Shown piece by piece: positions 49,926 to 62,268 of a stretch of DNA of 64,000 bases. The stretch spans positions 140,462,736-140,526,735 of the forward strand of contig CM057463.1 in NCBI GenBank assembly GCA_030035585.1. The letters run 5' to 3'. The notes below the pieces were generated by a model. It did no database searches. It was not told the DNA's origin and was given only the letters and a program-made list of their open reading frames with translations. A program made the translations under genes and the position numbers. Position 1 is the stretch's first letter; each line of letters starts with the position of its first letter. Source of the DNA: Dugong dugon (Eukaryota; Chordata; Mammalia; Sirenia; Dugongidae).

Positions 49926-51595
49926 TTTTTACACCTCCTTAAAGTGGCAATAATAAACATGTTCAACAACACAATCCAAAGGAATAGCATTTTATAACAT
50001 ATAAAAATAACAAGCAAACATTGGAGATCAATATTTCAGTATTCTATCTTGCACGGAAATTATTCAAGTATTCAAATTTTATCTATTAATAAGTCCAACT
50101 TAATATTAGTCTAAGGTCCTAAAGTTAACTTAAAAAGTTAGAAATTAAGCAGACACACCAATGAACATAATTACTGTTGATATAAAAAGTTTGTGTAAAT
50201 TATATTTCAATTTAGTTGAATACAATTTTATGTTTTTTATAATCTCGAACGTTACGTGGAAGGATTCGTAAACCAGAATGAAAGGCTGGGGAATTCAGAT
50301 TAACTGGTCTCTTCATGAGGAAATAAATTTACATTTTGAAATTATATCTTTGTATTATATTCTGCACCGATAAAATCAGGGGAAAGATGTGTAGCAATTC
50401 TTAAACCAAAATTACCAAAACAATTTGACTTATTTAAGAACTCACCTTGATTACATGAATTTACTTTTTATAGAAAATTTTTGGTAAGCAAAGATTTTTT
50501 CTCTTAACAGGCTGGCACATTTTAAGTACTATAAATTAGTTTCTTTAATTGTGGCAATTCTAGGAATAGTATATTTATGCAAACACTTTTAATCTTCTAT
50601 AAACCAATTTGAATTGATCTTTATTTTATAAGACTGTATATTCAGTTTATTCTGCCCATGGAGGTAGTATTTCATGCTTACAATGAGAGGTAAAGACCAT
50701 TCTCAATTACAGATACACAAGAGAGCTTGTATCTTCAGTTGTTCACTTTTAGGATCAGGTCAAAGATAAACACAGAAACACGATACTTTCCAATGGAATT
50801 GAGACATATCCTTGCACAGAGATAAACAAAAAAGATTAACAAACTAGACTCTGATACTTCTCATCAACAGAGATCAACAAATGCTCAGACCATAAAACCA
50901 GATTTTCAATCTTTGGGGGTTCAAACAGTCAACCTTTCGGTTAGTAGCCCAGCACTAACCATCTGCACCACTCAAGGAATCCAAAAAATATAAAACTTAG
51001 GGGTAATTCTTCCTCCTTATAGATATTCCAAAGAATTAAAATGTTCTGTCGATAACATTTTGTTTTACACACAGGCAAATGCGTCTAAGGGTCTTATACT
51101 CATTATAGCTCACTGAACTTATAAATCTTCCTTATCCTAATACTTGGCTATAAAAACTTTTAAGAGGTATGTAAAATAATACAGGCTGAATTAAAACATT
51201 TCCTTTATTATGTGTTGCCATAATGTTTGTCAGAGGCAAAATGTAAGCATTGCCAGGGAGTTACAGTTAGTGGCTATAAAAAGATTAAGACGAGCATTGT
51301 ATTAAATGTTACCTTTAGCCCGGGAATCTAGGTAAATAAAAGAACGGCAAACGAGGGCAATAAGTTCCGTACTTAACCCTACAGAGGATATGGTGAAAAG
51401 CCACTCATCTCAGTTTGGAGAAACCAAACATTCCTTTGGAGTTTTCATGCAGTCTTTCTCTTGGCTGTACTCTAAGGGGGGGATGGATTTGAGTCTCAAA
51501 GGGAGGTATGCGCTTTGAGCTTCATTCTCTGATCAGGAATGCTAAAAAAGGACATCCCTGTAAGTAGCTCTTAAAACATAGGCTGGCTGAGAGAG
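49926..51595. other. Mostly unassigned DNA with one SINE remnant
   Basis: No gene seen. 50918-50985 ('gttcaaacagtcaacctttc' onward) is a reversed AfroSINE head fragment. Confidence 0.5.
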
Positions 51596-51596
51596 T

Positions 51597-52030
51597 GTGT
51601 ATTAGCTTCGTAGGGCTACTGTAATAAAGTACCATAAACTGGGTGGCTTAATACAACAGAGATTTATTGTGTCACAGTTTTGGAGGCTAGAAGTCCAAAA
51701 TGCAGGTGTTAGCAGGGTCACCCTCTCTGAATGCTCTAGGGGAAGATTCTTCCTTGTCTCTTCCTAGCTTGTGGTGGTCCCTGGCAATTCTTGGCTTGTA
51801 GATGCATCACTGCAATCTCTGCCTGTGTCTTCACATGGCTGTCTTCCCTCTTTGTCTCTGTGTCTCTTCTCTTTTCACAAAGACACAAGTCAGACTGGAA
51901 TAGGGCTCACCCTACTCCAATATGACCTCGTGCTATTACATCTGCAGAGACTCTATTTCCAAATAAGTTCATATTCACGGGTACTGGGGGTTAGGACGTC
52001 GATATCATCTCTTTTAAGGGGACAGAATTA
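51597..52030 (-). mobile_element. MLT1-like solo LTR
   Basis: Reverse LTR: 'agggctactgtaataaagta', 'gtcacagttttggaggctag', 'gtagatgcatcactgcaatc', to 'ttttaaggggacag'. The 116-codon open frame inside it is not a gene. Confidence 0.85.
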
Positions 52031-52224
52031 CATAATGGAGAGGGAGAGAAAGAGAGAGAATTCTTTTTGGAAGCTGAGGAAACATCTCAGTCACGTGTAT
52101 GGTGCTGGCCTGCAGCGTTAGAGTAGGCAGCCCAAGAGAGTAAGATTAAAAAGGCATGTTACCTGAGATGACGTCTCTGGAAAAGACGAGCGGATGGAAA
52201 TGCTGTGCTTCAAAACACAGGCTA

Positions 52225-52455
52225 ATAGCAACTAATCCAAACTGAGGGCTTATTATGTGCCAGGTACCTCACTGAGCATTTTTCTTGCTTTCTGTCACTT
52301 AATCCTCAAAATAACCTAATGAGGTAAGCGCCGTTCTTTCCCTCAGTTTACAGTTGAAGAAATTGAGACTTAGGGAAATTTAGCAACTTACTCAAGTCAG
52401 TAGGAGAGTTAGTTAGAATTTGAATTTAGGGCCTGTGCTCAGAGAATAGATGCTC
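52225..52455 (-). mobile_element. MIR SINE
   Basis: 'ttattatgtgccaggtacct', 'cttaatcctcaaaataacc', 'gaaattgagacttagggaa': reversed MIR. Confidence 0.88.
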
Positions 52456-52539
52456 TTGTGACGCTGGATGGCCTCTCCTTCATGAGAAAGCAGCAACTGT
52501 CTTTTAAAATTTATGTCTTTAAAAGCTGCTGACAAGTGA

Positions 52540-52555
52540 CCCCCCCCCCCCCCCC
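52540..52555. repeat. 16-base C homopolymer
   Basis: Uninterrupted C run. Confidence 0.95.
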
Positions 52556-52947
52556 GGCATAAAGCGCAAGCTTTTGAGCCATGTGAATTTACTGCTCTAT
52601 ATAAACAGATCTCAGCATAGGAAAAGCAGCCCCTTCATTGTTCCAAGTTTGCCCTGAAGCATATTAAGTGATGACAGTTTTTCAGGCAGCACCATGCCTT
52701 AGTGAAGCACGAACTTTGTACCACATTAAAGACATGTAAGTTTTACTGGAAATGTGAATTAGATTTTTTTTTTTTTAACTGCTGTCAATTTAAGCAGGTC
52801 ATGTTTGCCAAACCTCTTGAGACTCTTCTTGCAATTATAGAAAAAGGTATCCTTTACACTTTTGCAAGTGTGAGTATTTCTCTATTTGCATACTCATCCC
52901 AAACAAGGTTACAGCTATATGTTTTCATTTCTATATATATTAGTATT

Positions 52948-53140
52948 AAGGTCCCTGGGTAGCCCAAATGGTTTGCACTTGATTACTTACCTAAAGGTGG
53001 GTGATTCAAACCCATCCAGCAGCACCGTGGAAGAAAGGCCTGGTGATTTGCTTCCATAAAGATGACAGCCAAGGAAATCCTATGGAGCAGTTCTACTCCC
53101 TAATGAGTCAGAATCAACTTGACAGCAAGGGGTATATTAG
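52948..53140 (+). mobile_element. AfroSINE, long form, old
   Basis: Diverged plus copy: 'aaggtccctgggtagcccaa', 'tgatttgcttccataaag', 'caacttgacagcaaggggta'. Confidence 0.88.
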
Positions 53141-53212
53141 AATTAGCAAGGTAATTTATTATTGTTCTGAGTGTGCATGATAACATTATTAATTATAACG
53201 AACAAATTTAAT

Positions 53213-53420
53213 GATGTTGTTATTGGGTGCCATAGAGTTGATTCGAACTCATAGTGACCCCCTGTGAGAGAGTAGAACTGCTTCATAGGGTTTTTTCGGC
53301 TGTAGTAATTATGGAAGCAGATCCCAGGTCTCTCTCCTGCAGACTGCTGGGTGGGTTTGAACTGCCAACCTTTCGGTTAGCAGCTGAGTGCTTAACCATC
53401 GCACCACCAGGAATCCTTAA
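53213..53420 (-). mobile_element. AfroSINE, long form
   Basis: Reverse copy: 'tgttgttattgggtgccat' to 'cgcaccaccaggaatcct'. Forms an inverted pair with the copy at 52948. Confidence 0.94.
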
Positions 53421-54195
53421 AGTTAATAATAACAAAAGGTAATTAATACTTTGTAGAACTATTAGTTCCCATATCACATGTATGTTTTTTGTTTTTTCCT
53501 CCTTTAGGACATTTTTTTGCTTCCTAACTTCTATTCTGATGATTTTCTATATCACCCCCAGTATATTTTAGGCACCACTGGGCAGAGACTCAGTCATGCT
53601 GTAGTCCCAACACTTGTTTCACAGTGGTATTTTTCCCAGTTATGCCAAATGTTAATAGCCTTCAATTTCTGTGCCTCAAATACAGCACTTTTAAAGTTGT
53701 TTTACAATTATTATTTTACATGTCTGAGTTTCTCTATCATAGCCAATACCTTCCCTTATTTGTTTCTATTTCTGAAACTAGATGTTGTGTAACACCTCCA
53801 TGATTTTTGCCAAACATGCCACCTTCATAATGTTTTGCCATAAATGCATACCACCTGCAATTAATATTTTTTAAATAAATTCAGGGTTTATATATACAAA
53901 TTTATCTCTAAGGGGACTATGTAACTACTGAAAATGGAAAACCAGAATTACTTGCTTTATTAGGTTGTGAAAAGTATTGACATGCTGGTTCTATATTCTT
54001 ATCTGCCCTTAAGCATTAGCTACATACTGGCAATAATTTAAGACTTTATTCTTGATGTAGTATGATTAATTAAGAGGAACTTGTGGAAGGAATAACTTTC
54101 TTATTATTTAATGCTGTATTACTTAAAGTTGCTTTGTTTACTACTTAACAGTCATCTGGTTTATGACTCATGACACTTTGGGGAACACAAACACA
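53421..54195. other. Unassigned AT-rich DNA
   Basis: No supported feature. Confidence 0.4.
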
Positions 54196-54199
54196 GACC

Positions 54200-54580
54200 A
54201 CAAACAGAACACATGTCGACCTGGGTTCAAATCCCCATTTTCTTACTGTTTAGTCTTTGGCAAGTTAGTTAACTCCTTTAAGCCTTAATTCCTCATTGTA
54301 AAAGAGGGACAATAATTTTTACATTTCAAGAGCACTTTGAAGATTATATGAGGTCATGATCACAACCTGTTCTTGTGCCTGGAATTTATGTAGCAATTTG
54401 AACACCTGCTATGTGCCAGGCACTCTCCTTGGTGCAAAGGATACGGAAAAGCTCCCAGTAGAGAAGACCTCTGCTCTCATGGACCTTATATTTTAGTGAG
54501 GGAAAATCAACCACAAACAACCAAACAAAAGAGCAAGTTCATTTCAGACAGTGTTAAGAGCTCTGAAGTAAACACAACAA
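54200..54580 (+). mobile_element. MIR followed by another old repeat
   Basis: 54220-54390 follows MIR ('gggttcaaatccccatttt', 'taagccttaattcctcatt'). From 54400, 'cctgctatgtgccaggcact' and 'ctcatggaccttatatttta' belong to a second ancient repeat often found in mammals, whose family I do not name. Confidence 0.7.
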
Positions 54581-57500
54581 AGGGATGTGAAAGAAAGTGA
54601 CTAGTATTCAAGGAATGCTAATTTCCTTCCTGACTCCCACCCTATAAGGTTGGTATTTAAGGACAAAAATGAAGACTATCTTGAGAATATGGCTTGTCAA
54701 CCGAGGTAAGCAAGATGCGAAAAACTGAATACAAGTAACAATCGCAGTTTGAGACATAATTAAGTATGTGGCCTGAATTTTAAATTTCTGTTCTCCTCTA
54801 AGATCTGCCTTCTTAAGTTACTTTCTATAGAACATATGACCTTCTGTTAGACACAGATAACATTTCATTGTTCATATCAGATTAAACACTGTTGGGACTC
54901 TATCATCTACTTTCATCATGGTTATGCTTTTCTTCTTTTTTTTCCTCTCTAGAAGTTATTTTCCTAAGCTTGATGGATTTAATTTAGAAGAGTTGAGGGT
55001 TTTTTGCTTTTGTTTTTTTTTTTCTTTGTTACATTCAAGCCTGTAGACACACTTTGGGGAAAATTTTTATAATTTTGTTGGAATTAGATTATATTTCTAC
55101 ACAGATTAAATTCACTAGGTAATTTTTCAGAAAAAGTGTTGTTTTCTTTTGTTTTACAAAATATACACAAACTTGCATTAAAAAATAGTAAGCTACTCAT
55201 CTTAAACTGAACTAAATTATGAACCTTTTAGAGACTGTCTAAAAATAAGAATTTATTGCTAAATTCACTCATCATCAGAGATTCTCTGAGTGGAGTAGGG
55301 CTTGGATGTAAGTGTGCTGATCATGACTGAATGGGAAACCAATATGCAATCGTTTGATTTTTGTACCTGAATCAAAGGATGGATTAATATAAAGAAAAAC
55401 AAGCTCTGAGATTTCTAAGACCTATTACTTGGCCTGTGAAAGATAAATTAACCTGTTTGAGGCATTCCAGATTAATGTTTGAGGGGAAAAAAAAGTCAGG
55501 AAAAAAATGATTCTTCAGATTCCTTTATCACTTAGCCACTCCACTCATTTGCAATGATTTGCATTCTGTCCCTCTTGCTGGATTGTTAACAGCCTACTGA
55601 TGTCTAAATGGCATAATTGTTGGGATCAAGATCTTGAAGAATCAATTAAAAGAGTGTCTAGCTGGAGACAGGATAACCAATTAGAAAGTATTGAAAAGGC
55701 AGCTACTCTGCTCCCTCTGTCTTTTGTCTCAGGCATAATCAAAGCCTGCTTTTCCTTCTCAAATAGCAATGAGTTCTTTGATCTTTGTGAAAGAAGGAAA
55801 GATCAAGCTGATTCTCTGAATCCACACATGAATGACATTCTCCCTCCCACTTCGTCAAAGATCCAATTAAATTTAGGTTACAGTTACGTTTCCAATATAA
55901 TTACTAGGCACAAAAGAAAATTACTTCCTTTATTATTATAACTGAAAGACATTCTTTTCTTCCCTGTTTTTTATGTTACATTTCAAAATTTTGTAAGTAT
56001 ATTTTAAATCCATGAAATTCATACAAATTTTACTTTTTCTCTGGCAATTCATAATAAGAGGTTTTCATAATGATGCCACAATAGTTTTTCTTCTGTGTCA
56101 GAACCCGTACCTGTAAAACAAGTAGTTCAATGCCACTGGCGCATAATTTACTGTAGAAACATAATGATGCCCTTCTGGCTCCAAAGGGCACTTGTACTTC
56201 TCAGGATGTCTGGAGGTCCCTTAATGGTGGCCAGAGAGACAGAACAAGAGGAGCACAATGAAGAGGATCTAGAGTAGTTTCCCAAGTCCCTCCCACCCTT
56301 CACTCATTAGAGCAATGGTGATCCTACTTCCTCTGCATCCTCCCAACAGGGCCCTGCCTCAACAGAAGCATGCCCCTTCTTCCATTACCAGTGCCCTGTA
56401 AGGATTCCAAGGAGACCAATCACCAAACTCACAAAATAACAATAGGGCAAAAATTCAGCTTAGGCTGGAGGTATATGCAGAATTCCACATATCATCTCAG
56501 TGGAAGTCTCACAGTGAGGGGCCACAGCTTTTTGATCTGGGGGCTGGTTAATTTCTGCTAATCTACTTATTAAAAGCTAGAGAGCAGGGAGGGTGATAGA
56601 GAAAAGCAGGTCTATACTAGGGCTTGAATATTTGTTGCTATATATTTTCAAATGGACGAAGACACAGATTTGCAAGAAACGTCCGTTTACTAATGCATAT
56701 ACGATGGCCCATTTACCAAGACAGATTTGATTGTAAATAAACTCATGAAGTAATATTAATGGGCACCTGGCCACTTGACTGGAAAAGGAATGTAGAAAAT
56801 TCTTCTTTTCTTATGTCCAGGGCAAGGCACTTTTGATCTTTATGCTTCAGCTGGGGTTGGAGGCCCTGGGCCCTGTTTCTACCCTGCCTTCCTTGCATCT
56901 CCACCACGCTGGGGGACCAGGGCCCCGAAGTAGGCCTGCAGAGGTTGTTCTGGGCTCAACAGTTTGCTTAAAGCTGGTTTTGGATGTAGGTTCTATTTTT
57001 TAAAAATGTGAAGCATGTCTAAGAATGTGAGGATCGAGGCATTTTAGAAGAGCGGGTTACCGTGTAACTAACTCTACTATGGGTGGGAGTTTAAGCATAA
57101 CAGGTACTAACAAAGGATGTTAAAGTTGGTCAAGATGAAAGAACGCCCAATGATGGAATCATTCCAATGCCACTTTTAAAGTGAAAGGCATTAAGAGAAA
57201 GGGAAGGAATGATGATAAAACCAAATGGAGCTTTTGGTGGCTTGACTGAACGTTTTTTGACTCATCATAAGGTAAATATTTGCTGATTATGGTAAACTTT
57301 TATAACTGTTTTCAAAATATTAATAAGAAATTTCTTTTGGAAACTTTGCCATCATCTGCAGTGAGGAGCTCTTCAAAAGTAGGATGCCTGTGTATGTGTA
57401 AGTGCATACTTTGAAACTTCTATTTATTTACTTGTTTTTGCATGTGGTGTTCAGACAGGGAGGGTGGTTTGTTTTTAAGACCCAAGGCAGTTTCCTTAAC

Positions 57501-57637
57501 CTTCTGAAATGTTTTCCAGTTTTTCAGATTCTGAATGTATTATACCTACTATGGTTCTCTGTCAATCACAATGAAGGAAACCAGTCGTATTTCTTTAGAG
57601 CTACACTGTGTGAAGATGATGCTAGAGCTTTCCTTAC
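54581..57637. other. Unassigned DNA downstream of the RhoGAP exon
   Basis: Intron if the gene continues. Examined on the minus strand for the next RhoGAP exon without success. It contains a 113-codon plus-strand open frame at 55600-55941 with no known similarity, and a GC-rich stretch at 56860-56950. Confidence 0.45.
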
Positions 57638-57799
57638 CTTTAAGACAGACGCTATGACAAAAACAGATTCATCGTCCAAGTTCACTTTTTCTCCAGAATT
57701 TAGTTTCTCCTTTAGGGCTCCACATGCTTTTACACTGTCTGAAATTCTTAAGATGCCCTCTGTGAGAGGCCCTTTTTGATTAATAAAGAAAAACATATC
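57638..57799 (-). CDS. ARHGAP20-like: Exon: first part of RhoGAP domain with arginine finger
   Basis: This 162-bp exon (54 codons, phase 0 at both ends) lies between a strong acceptor, a C/T-rich tract ending CCCCCCTAG, and the donor AAG|GTAAGG. It opens DMFFFINQKGPLTEGILR and ends VFVIASVLK. NQKGPLTEGI(F/L)R is the RhoGAP signature; the Arg at residue 18 (codon 57748-57746) aligns with the catalytic arginine finger that stabilises the GTP-hydrolysis transition state. The usual Phe before this Arg is Leu here. KEKLNSG follows in the expected place. The length equals the aligned TAGAP segment as I recall it. The next family residues, beginning DFLR, belong to a following exon that I could not find between 1 and 57637. 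The rest of the catalytic domain is therefore missing from the window. Confidence 0.88.
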
Positions 57800-58574
57800 C
57801 TAGGGGGGAAGAAAAGAAAAAAACAATGTACAGCATTTCATGCACACAGGCCAGAGCACCGGCTTGCCCTTGTTGGCAGCCAGAGCTAGGCCACACGAGA
57901 GTACAGTGCTGAAGCTGGAAGGATCAAAGTAAATTCTTAAGGTTTTTTTTTTTTTTCCATGTATCTCAATATATTCTCTTTTCATTGTTCCACTCTACAT
58001 TTAAACACTGAAACACCTTAAACACTTGTTTTAGTCACATTTTCCTGTTTCGGTGAGTTTACACTTTTAAATCAAACTTCTCTATTTCAAGGCATCTGTT
58101 AAATCAGTCCTTCCCAATTCACCATTCTTTTCTCACTATAATATGGATGCTTTTCCCCAAATGTGGAAATCTTGCCATACTCTTTTCTCATTGGCTTATT
58201 CCTCTTTAAGCAACGGGATACCCCATTCCTACTTCTTGGATTTCCTTTCCTTTTTCAGAATCAGGCTCAAAAAGCTTCTCCTGCAGAAAGCATTCTCCAG
58301 TTAAATACTCTTATCACTTTTTCATTTCCTTATTCTCTATCTTCATGTCTCCTGCTTGCAGTCAGGGGCCTAGCTGTGGAAAATAGCACCTTGGGCAATT
58401 AGTGTTAAATTGCTGAATAATCTCTTACAGCTGGAGATGAAAACTGTGATGGCCAATAGAAACTGCTCATTGTGCCCCCTCAAGAGGTACCCGGGGCACG
58501 CAGGCAGGGTGCAGGGCATGCACCCTACCTGTCCAACACCTCCCACCCCCAGATAGGCTTCTGTTTTCAGTGTA

Positions 58575-59045
58575 GAAAGATAATAGGTGTTGGAGTCAGG
58601 TAATCTGAGGGATTTAAATCTACTATGCGACCTATTCACTGTGTGCCCTTGGGAAACTACAGGATCTTCCTTTATTAAACCTTATCTTTTTCCCATTTGT
58701 GGAATGGGGATGATGATAATCATAAACAAAACCAAACTTGTTGCTATGAGTCATAACCGACTCATAGCAACCCTATAGGATACAGTAGAACTGGTCCATA
58801 GGGTTTCCAAGGAGAGGCTGGTAGACTCGAACTGCCCATCTTTTGATTAGCAGCCGAGCTCTTAAACAATGTGTCATGAGGCCTCTGTGATGATAATCAT
58901 AACTACCCTCAAGTTTGCTGTGAAAGTTGCAGGGTCTGGGGTACTACCTAGCATGTTAAGTACAATGATTTTCTTCACATGGAGCATGTGAAGCACTAGA
59001 ATAGTGCCTGGAAGGATACTGCATACTCAATAAATGTTACCACTG
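58575..59045 (+). mobile_element. MIR SINE split by AfroSINE
   Basis: 'ggagtcaggtaatctgaggg', 'gtgtgcccttgggaaacta' before and 'actcaataaatgttaccact' after the insertion follow the MIR consensus. Confidence 0.8.
58726..58887 (-). mobile_element. AfroSINE with perfect 15-bp target duplication
   Basis: Reverse copy from 'caaaaccaaacttgttgct' to 'gtgtcatgaggcctctg'. 'tgatgataatcataa' occurs identically at 58711-58725 and 58888-58902. Confidence 0.97.
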
Positions 59046-59602
59046 ATGACTTAATACACTGATTTGAGACAACACAAGCCAGACCTGGGGCTTTCATTTG
59101 ACTCATTCTATTAGGATTAAAAGATTAATATGAGCCAGAAGATGAGCATTTAGTCTTATGCTTAAGTACTTGAAATAAAATCAAACGCCATCTGAGATAT
59201 TTTGAGTTGTAAGACTGAGTAGTCTCAGCTAAAGAAGCAACTAAGGGAGAGTTGAGAGCAGTGTGGAGTTCAAAGAAGGAGCTGAAAGGAGAACGTGAGG
59301 GTTAAGGCGCAGCCTCTGCTTAACAGACTGGTACACAGAGAGCACGTTGTGACTTATCTGAGCAGGCGTATAAGGTCTTTGCTGAAACCTGTGGAATGGA
59401 CAAGATTAGCTTTTTCTCTTGTGTCTACCTTGTGATTCTGCAATAACTAAGTCAAATTTTTATTCACTGAAATAATATAACAAAGCTTCTCAGCCAAAGC
59501 CAGGGGTATCCAGTGCTCTCTTCATTTGGGGACACAATTGGATGAGAACACTTGACCTTCCAGAGCTTTCACTTTCTTCATCTCCCTCCTCGGGAGGGCC
59601 AC

Positions 59603-59648
59603 CCATACCCCTTGGCACAGAGTCGATTCCGCCTCATAGCGACCCACA
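59603..59648 (-). mobile_element. AfroSINE tail fragment near splice donor
   Basis: 'cccttggcacagagtcgatt' and 'ccgcctcatagcgaccca' are the tail of an AfroSINE; the rest is missing. Confidence 0.65.
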
Positions 59649-59669
59649 GAAGGCCAAAATGAGACCTAC

Positions 59670-59842
59670 CCAGAGAGGAGCAGGCATGTCGTCATTCTCC
59701 CAAACATCTCTGAGAGGAACTCCAAAGAGCCTCCCTGGCTTGGGGGGTGATGGAGCCGTGTACCAGTTGTCCTGGCAAGTGCAAGAGCCCCGCTGAAAGG
59801 CCCAGTTTATCTTAGGCCATACCCTCTCAACTGTCTTCTGGC
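59670..59842 (-). CDS. ARHGAP20-like: Exon: linker and start of RhoGAP domain, ARHGAP20-like
   Basis: This 173-bp exon follows an acceptor ending GATGCAG and ends at CTCTGG before the donor GTAGGT. It starts with GC (completing Ser with the previous exon) and then has 57 open codons. Near residue 11 it reads INWAFQRGS, close to the family's INWAFWRGS. Near residues 36-42 it reads GRLFGVP, the hallmark just before a RhoGAP domain, followed by RDVWENDDMPAPLW. Relatives have a Cys where this has Trp in DVW, and Ile/Leu/Gln where this ends in Trp. The exon ends in phase 0, matching the next exon, which opens with Asp. A second possible acceptor, CTTTCAG, lies inside the exon; using it would delete the INWAF motif, so I prefer the upstream one. 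A short AfroSINE remnant lies about 22 bp into the downstream intron. Confidence 0.83.
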
Positions 59843-62268
59843 CTGCATCAAAGGAAGTAGTGAAATTATTAGGAGTAGTAGTTTAATTCACTTAAACTTA
59901 TTTCCACTGTTTTTATTTGTAGAGCATGTTGTTTGCTAGGGCTAGAAGAGAGAGAAATGGAGTCACTTATTGTGGAGAATTTCCCACATTCTGGGTTGGG
60001 TGAACTGCATCCTTGTGGTGTCAATGTGTTCTTTTCCCCCTTATTCTGTAAAAGGATAGTTAAATCTAGAAGTTTGATCAGACTCAGGTTCAATTCTTTT
60101 GGTGGTGATACTTCCTAAATGATGCTATCTACTCCTGTTGCATTGCTTCATGAGGCTCTTAATGCTTGGTTGTACAAGTTTACTGATGTTAAATATGATC
60201 AGTGAGGAATCAGATCCCATTGGAAAAGCTAAAAAATGTGGTATACAAATCAAGCAGAGTTTGATAATCATACACCTTTATGGTAAGTCTCTTCACCCTC
60301 TAGATTTCCTGTTTGGCTTTCTGAGCGCCCGACTATTGTGAACTCTTTCTTATCAAAAGAATCTGCCCTTCATGACTCAACCTCCCTGACCCCACTTCTT
60401 GGGCAGCCTATAACTCCTTCACTCTGAGGGGCCACAACCCTCAGGCAGTTCCACCGATGATGTGCCTCCAACTCTCCGGTCAGGGTCCTTGGGAATTGAT
60501 CTTTAAATGCCGGCTGTGTGGTAACCAAGGTGGCCTTGTTTCTTGTAACACCCAACCAGTCCCTGTCAAAGGAATGCTGAACAAGAAGAGCTTTTCTAGG
60601 AAGAGGTGGTCGGCAATGAAAACCTGAGTTCAAAGAGGTCTTTTCTACTGCTCCGCTATCAATGTTTTCCTGATAAGGTATCCTAATATTTTGTTATCCA
60701 GTTTATAACCTATGCCAAAAGAGTCAACAGAGGAGCTGAGCTGTGAGAGGATAAACACATGAGCAACATTTCACCAAATATCCTTAACTGCCCATCCACT
60801 TGGCTTTTCTAGGATGTGGCCAGTGTAACCTTGGGTGTAAGACTTGCGGTGCTGGATCAGAGGGTTATGCCATTTACTTGAATGAGTTACTTAATCTCTT
60901 TGAACCTCAGGTTCCTCAACTTTACCATGACGCTTCATGGAACTGAGTACTAACATGTATGAAATATATAATGGACTCCTCAGCACAAGGCACAGTTCAC
61001 AGCAACCTTGATGAGAGTGATTTTCCTTACTCAGAGGGCCCGAGGCAACCAAGACATCGGTCTCCTCCTCCAAAAGCAGACCCAATCCCCCTCATCCATT
61101 TGTCTTAGCAGACTCCAGAAGGTATGCAGTTATGAAGGATTGCCACCACTTCACCTAACTAAGACTCTTTCTTTCTGCCCTGACATTCACACCCCATCAT
61201 TTTAAAAGTCTGAAGGAAAACAAACACATTCTTCAATCTAGGAATGGATTCCTATACATTCAGCAATGTCACCATGTGCAAATGTTGAACATACAACTTA
61301 ATATATAGGTGGAGTAGTTGTACTAGCCTGGTTTCTCTACCCTTGACCTGATTTTATTATTTCTAAAACTACCCAAATGTACTGTTATTTAGCTTTAATA
61401 CCTGTTAAGAACAATGCTCTATTCTTGATATACAGCTATATATAAAGCTACCCTATGTCATAAACAGAGGGCAAAGTAGAAGCTGAGTTCTGTACTTTCT
61501 CAAAAATACTTCCAGGCTTAGCTGGACCTTTTGTTATGTACATTATTTGATGTGAGAGTTTATGTTGCATCTGTGACCAGTGAAAATGCGTGCTATTGCC
61601 ATGAAAAATATGGGGTGATTCAACTTTACGGAAACCTAGCCTTTCTTAAACAGTCCTGGCAAGATTTGAGTGGTGTTTCCTCGTGCTTGTAATTAGGGTG
61701 TGACTATTAAAAAATAAAATTTGTGAAACTTTGTGCTTAGAGAATAACAATCATGACAAGAAAAGCACACATGGAAAGTGAACTCGGTCCATGTGGCTTG
61801 CTGTGGAGGTAGAACTGAGAGGCCACTTCAGCCCAACCTCCGAAGAGATTCCAATTCAACTCCATAACTCTTCTGCTCCACTCAAGTTCTTCCATTCCAG
61901 GTGTGTCTAAGCTAGGCAGTCATAAGTCACCTTCTGCTCTGGCCTAGATTCTGCAGGAAGCCCAGGCCTTAAGAAGCTCATATTCTAATGAGACACACTG
62001 ACATCAGGCAGGAACATAATTAAAACATGAATGAAGGGCTGCGGGGATACAGAGCAGAGAGCAACTATCCAGAGGAATGAAAACAAGCTTCCTAGAAGTG
62101 AGTTGGGTCTTGACATTTCTCTAAGTCTGATTCTTGGTGAACACTGGATCCTTGCCTACACTGCCCTTGTCCTAGGCATGGAGAGTCAGCTCCGTGTCAT
62201 GATTTTGTTTTCAGGAATAGAGACGTGAGGTGAGACAAGAGGTACCTGCAGGAAGGGAGGGGACTCAC
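59843..62268 (-). other. Intron of ARHGAP20-like gene
   Basis: Starts GTGAGT and ends GATGCAG. A weak MIR-like stretch lies near 60885-60960. Open frames at 60370-60633 and 60891-61085 (minus) do not match the family and are left out as exons. Confidence 0.75.

Larger units (their letters stand above)
57800..59669 (-). other. Intron of ARHGAP20-like gene
   Basis: Starts GTAGGT and ends in a long pyrimidine tract plus TAG. It contains a MIR split by an AfroSINE (58575-59045) and a 45-bp AfroSINE tail remnant (59603-59648). Confidence 0.8.

Noticed and set aside
51771-52121. 116-codon plus-strand open frame
   Set aside because: It lies mostly inside a reversed MLT1-like LTR.
56095-56260. Minus-strand segment reading PDILRS, resembling the missing DFLR exon
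   Set aside because: No acceptor in the right phase, no further RhoGAP similarity, and a stop shortly after.
56820-56960. GC-rich stretch considered as an exon
   Set aside because: Short frames only, no splice sites in phase, no family similarity.
60370-60633. 88-codon minus-strand open frame between two real exons
   Set aside because: The flanking exons already join in phase without it, and its residues do not resemble the family.
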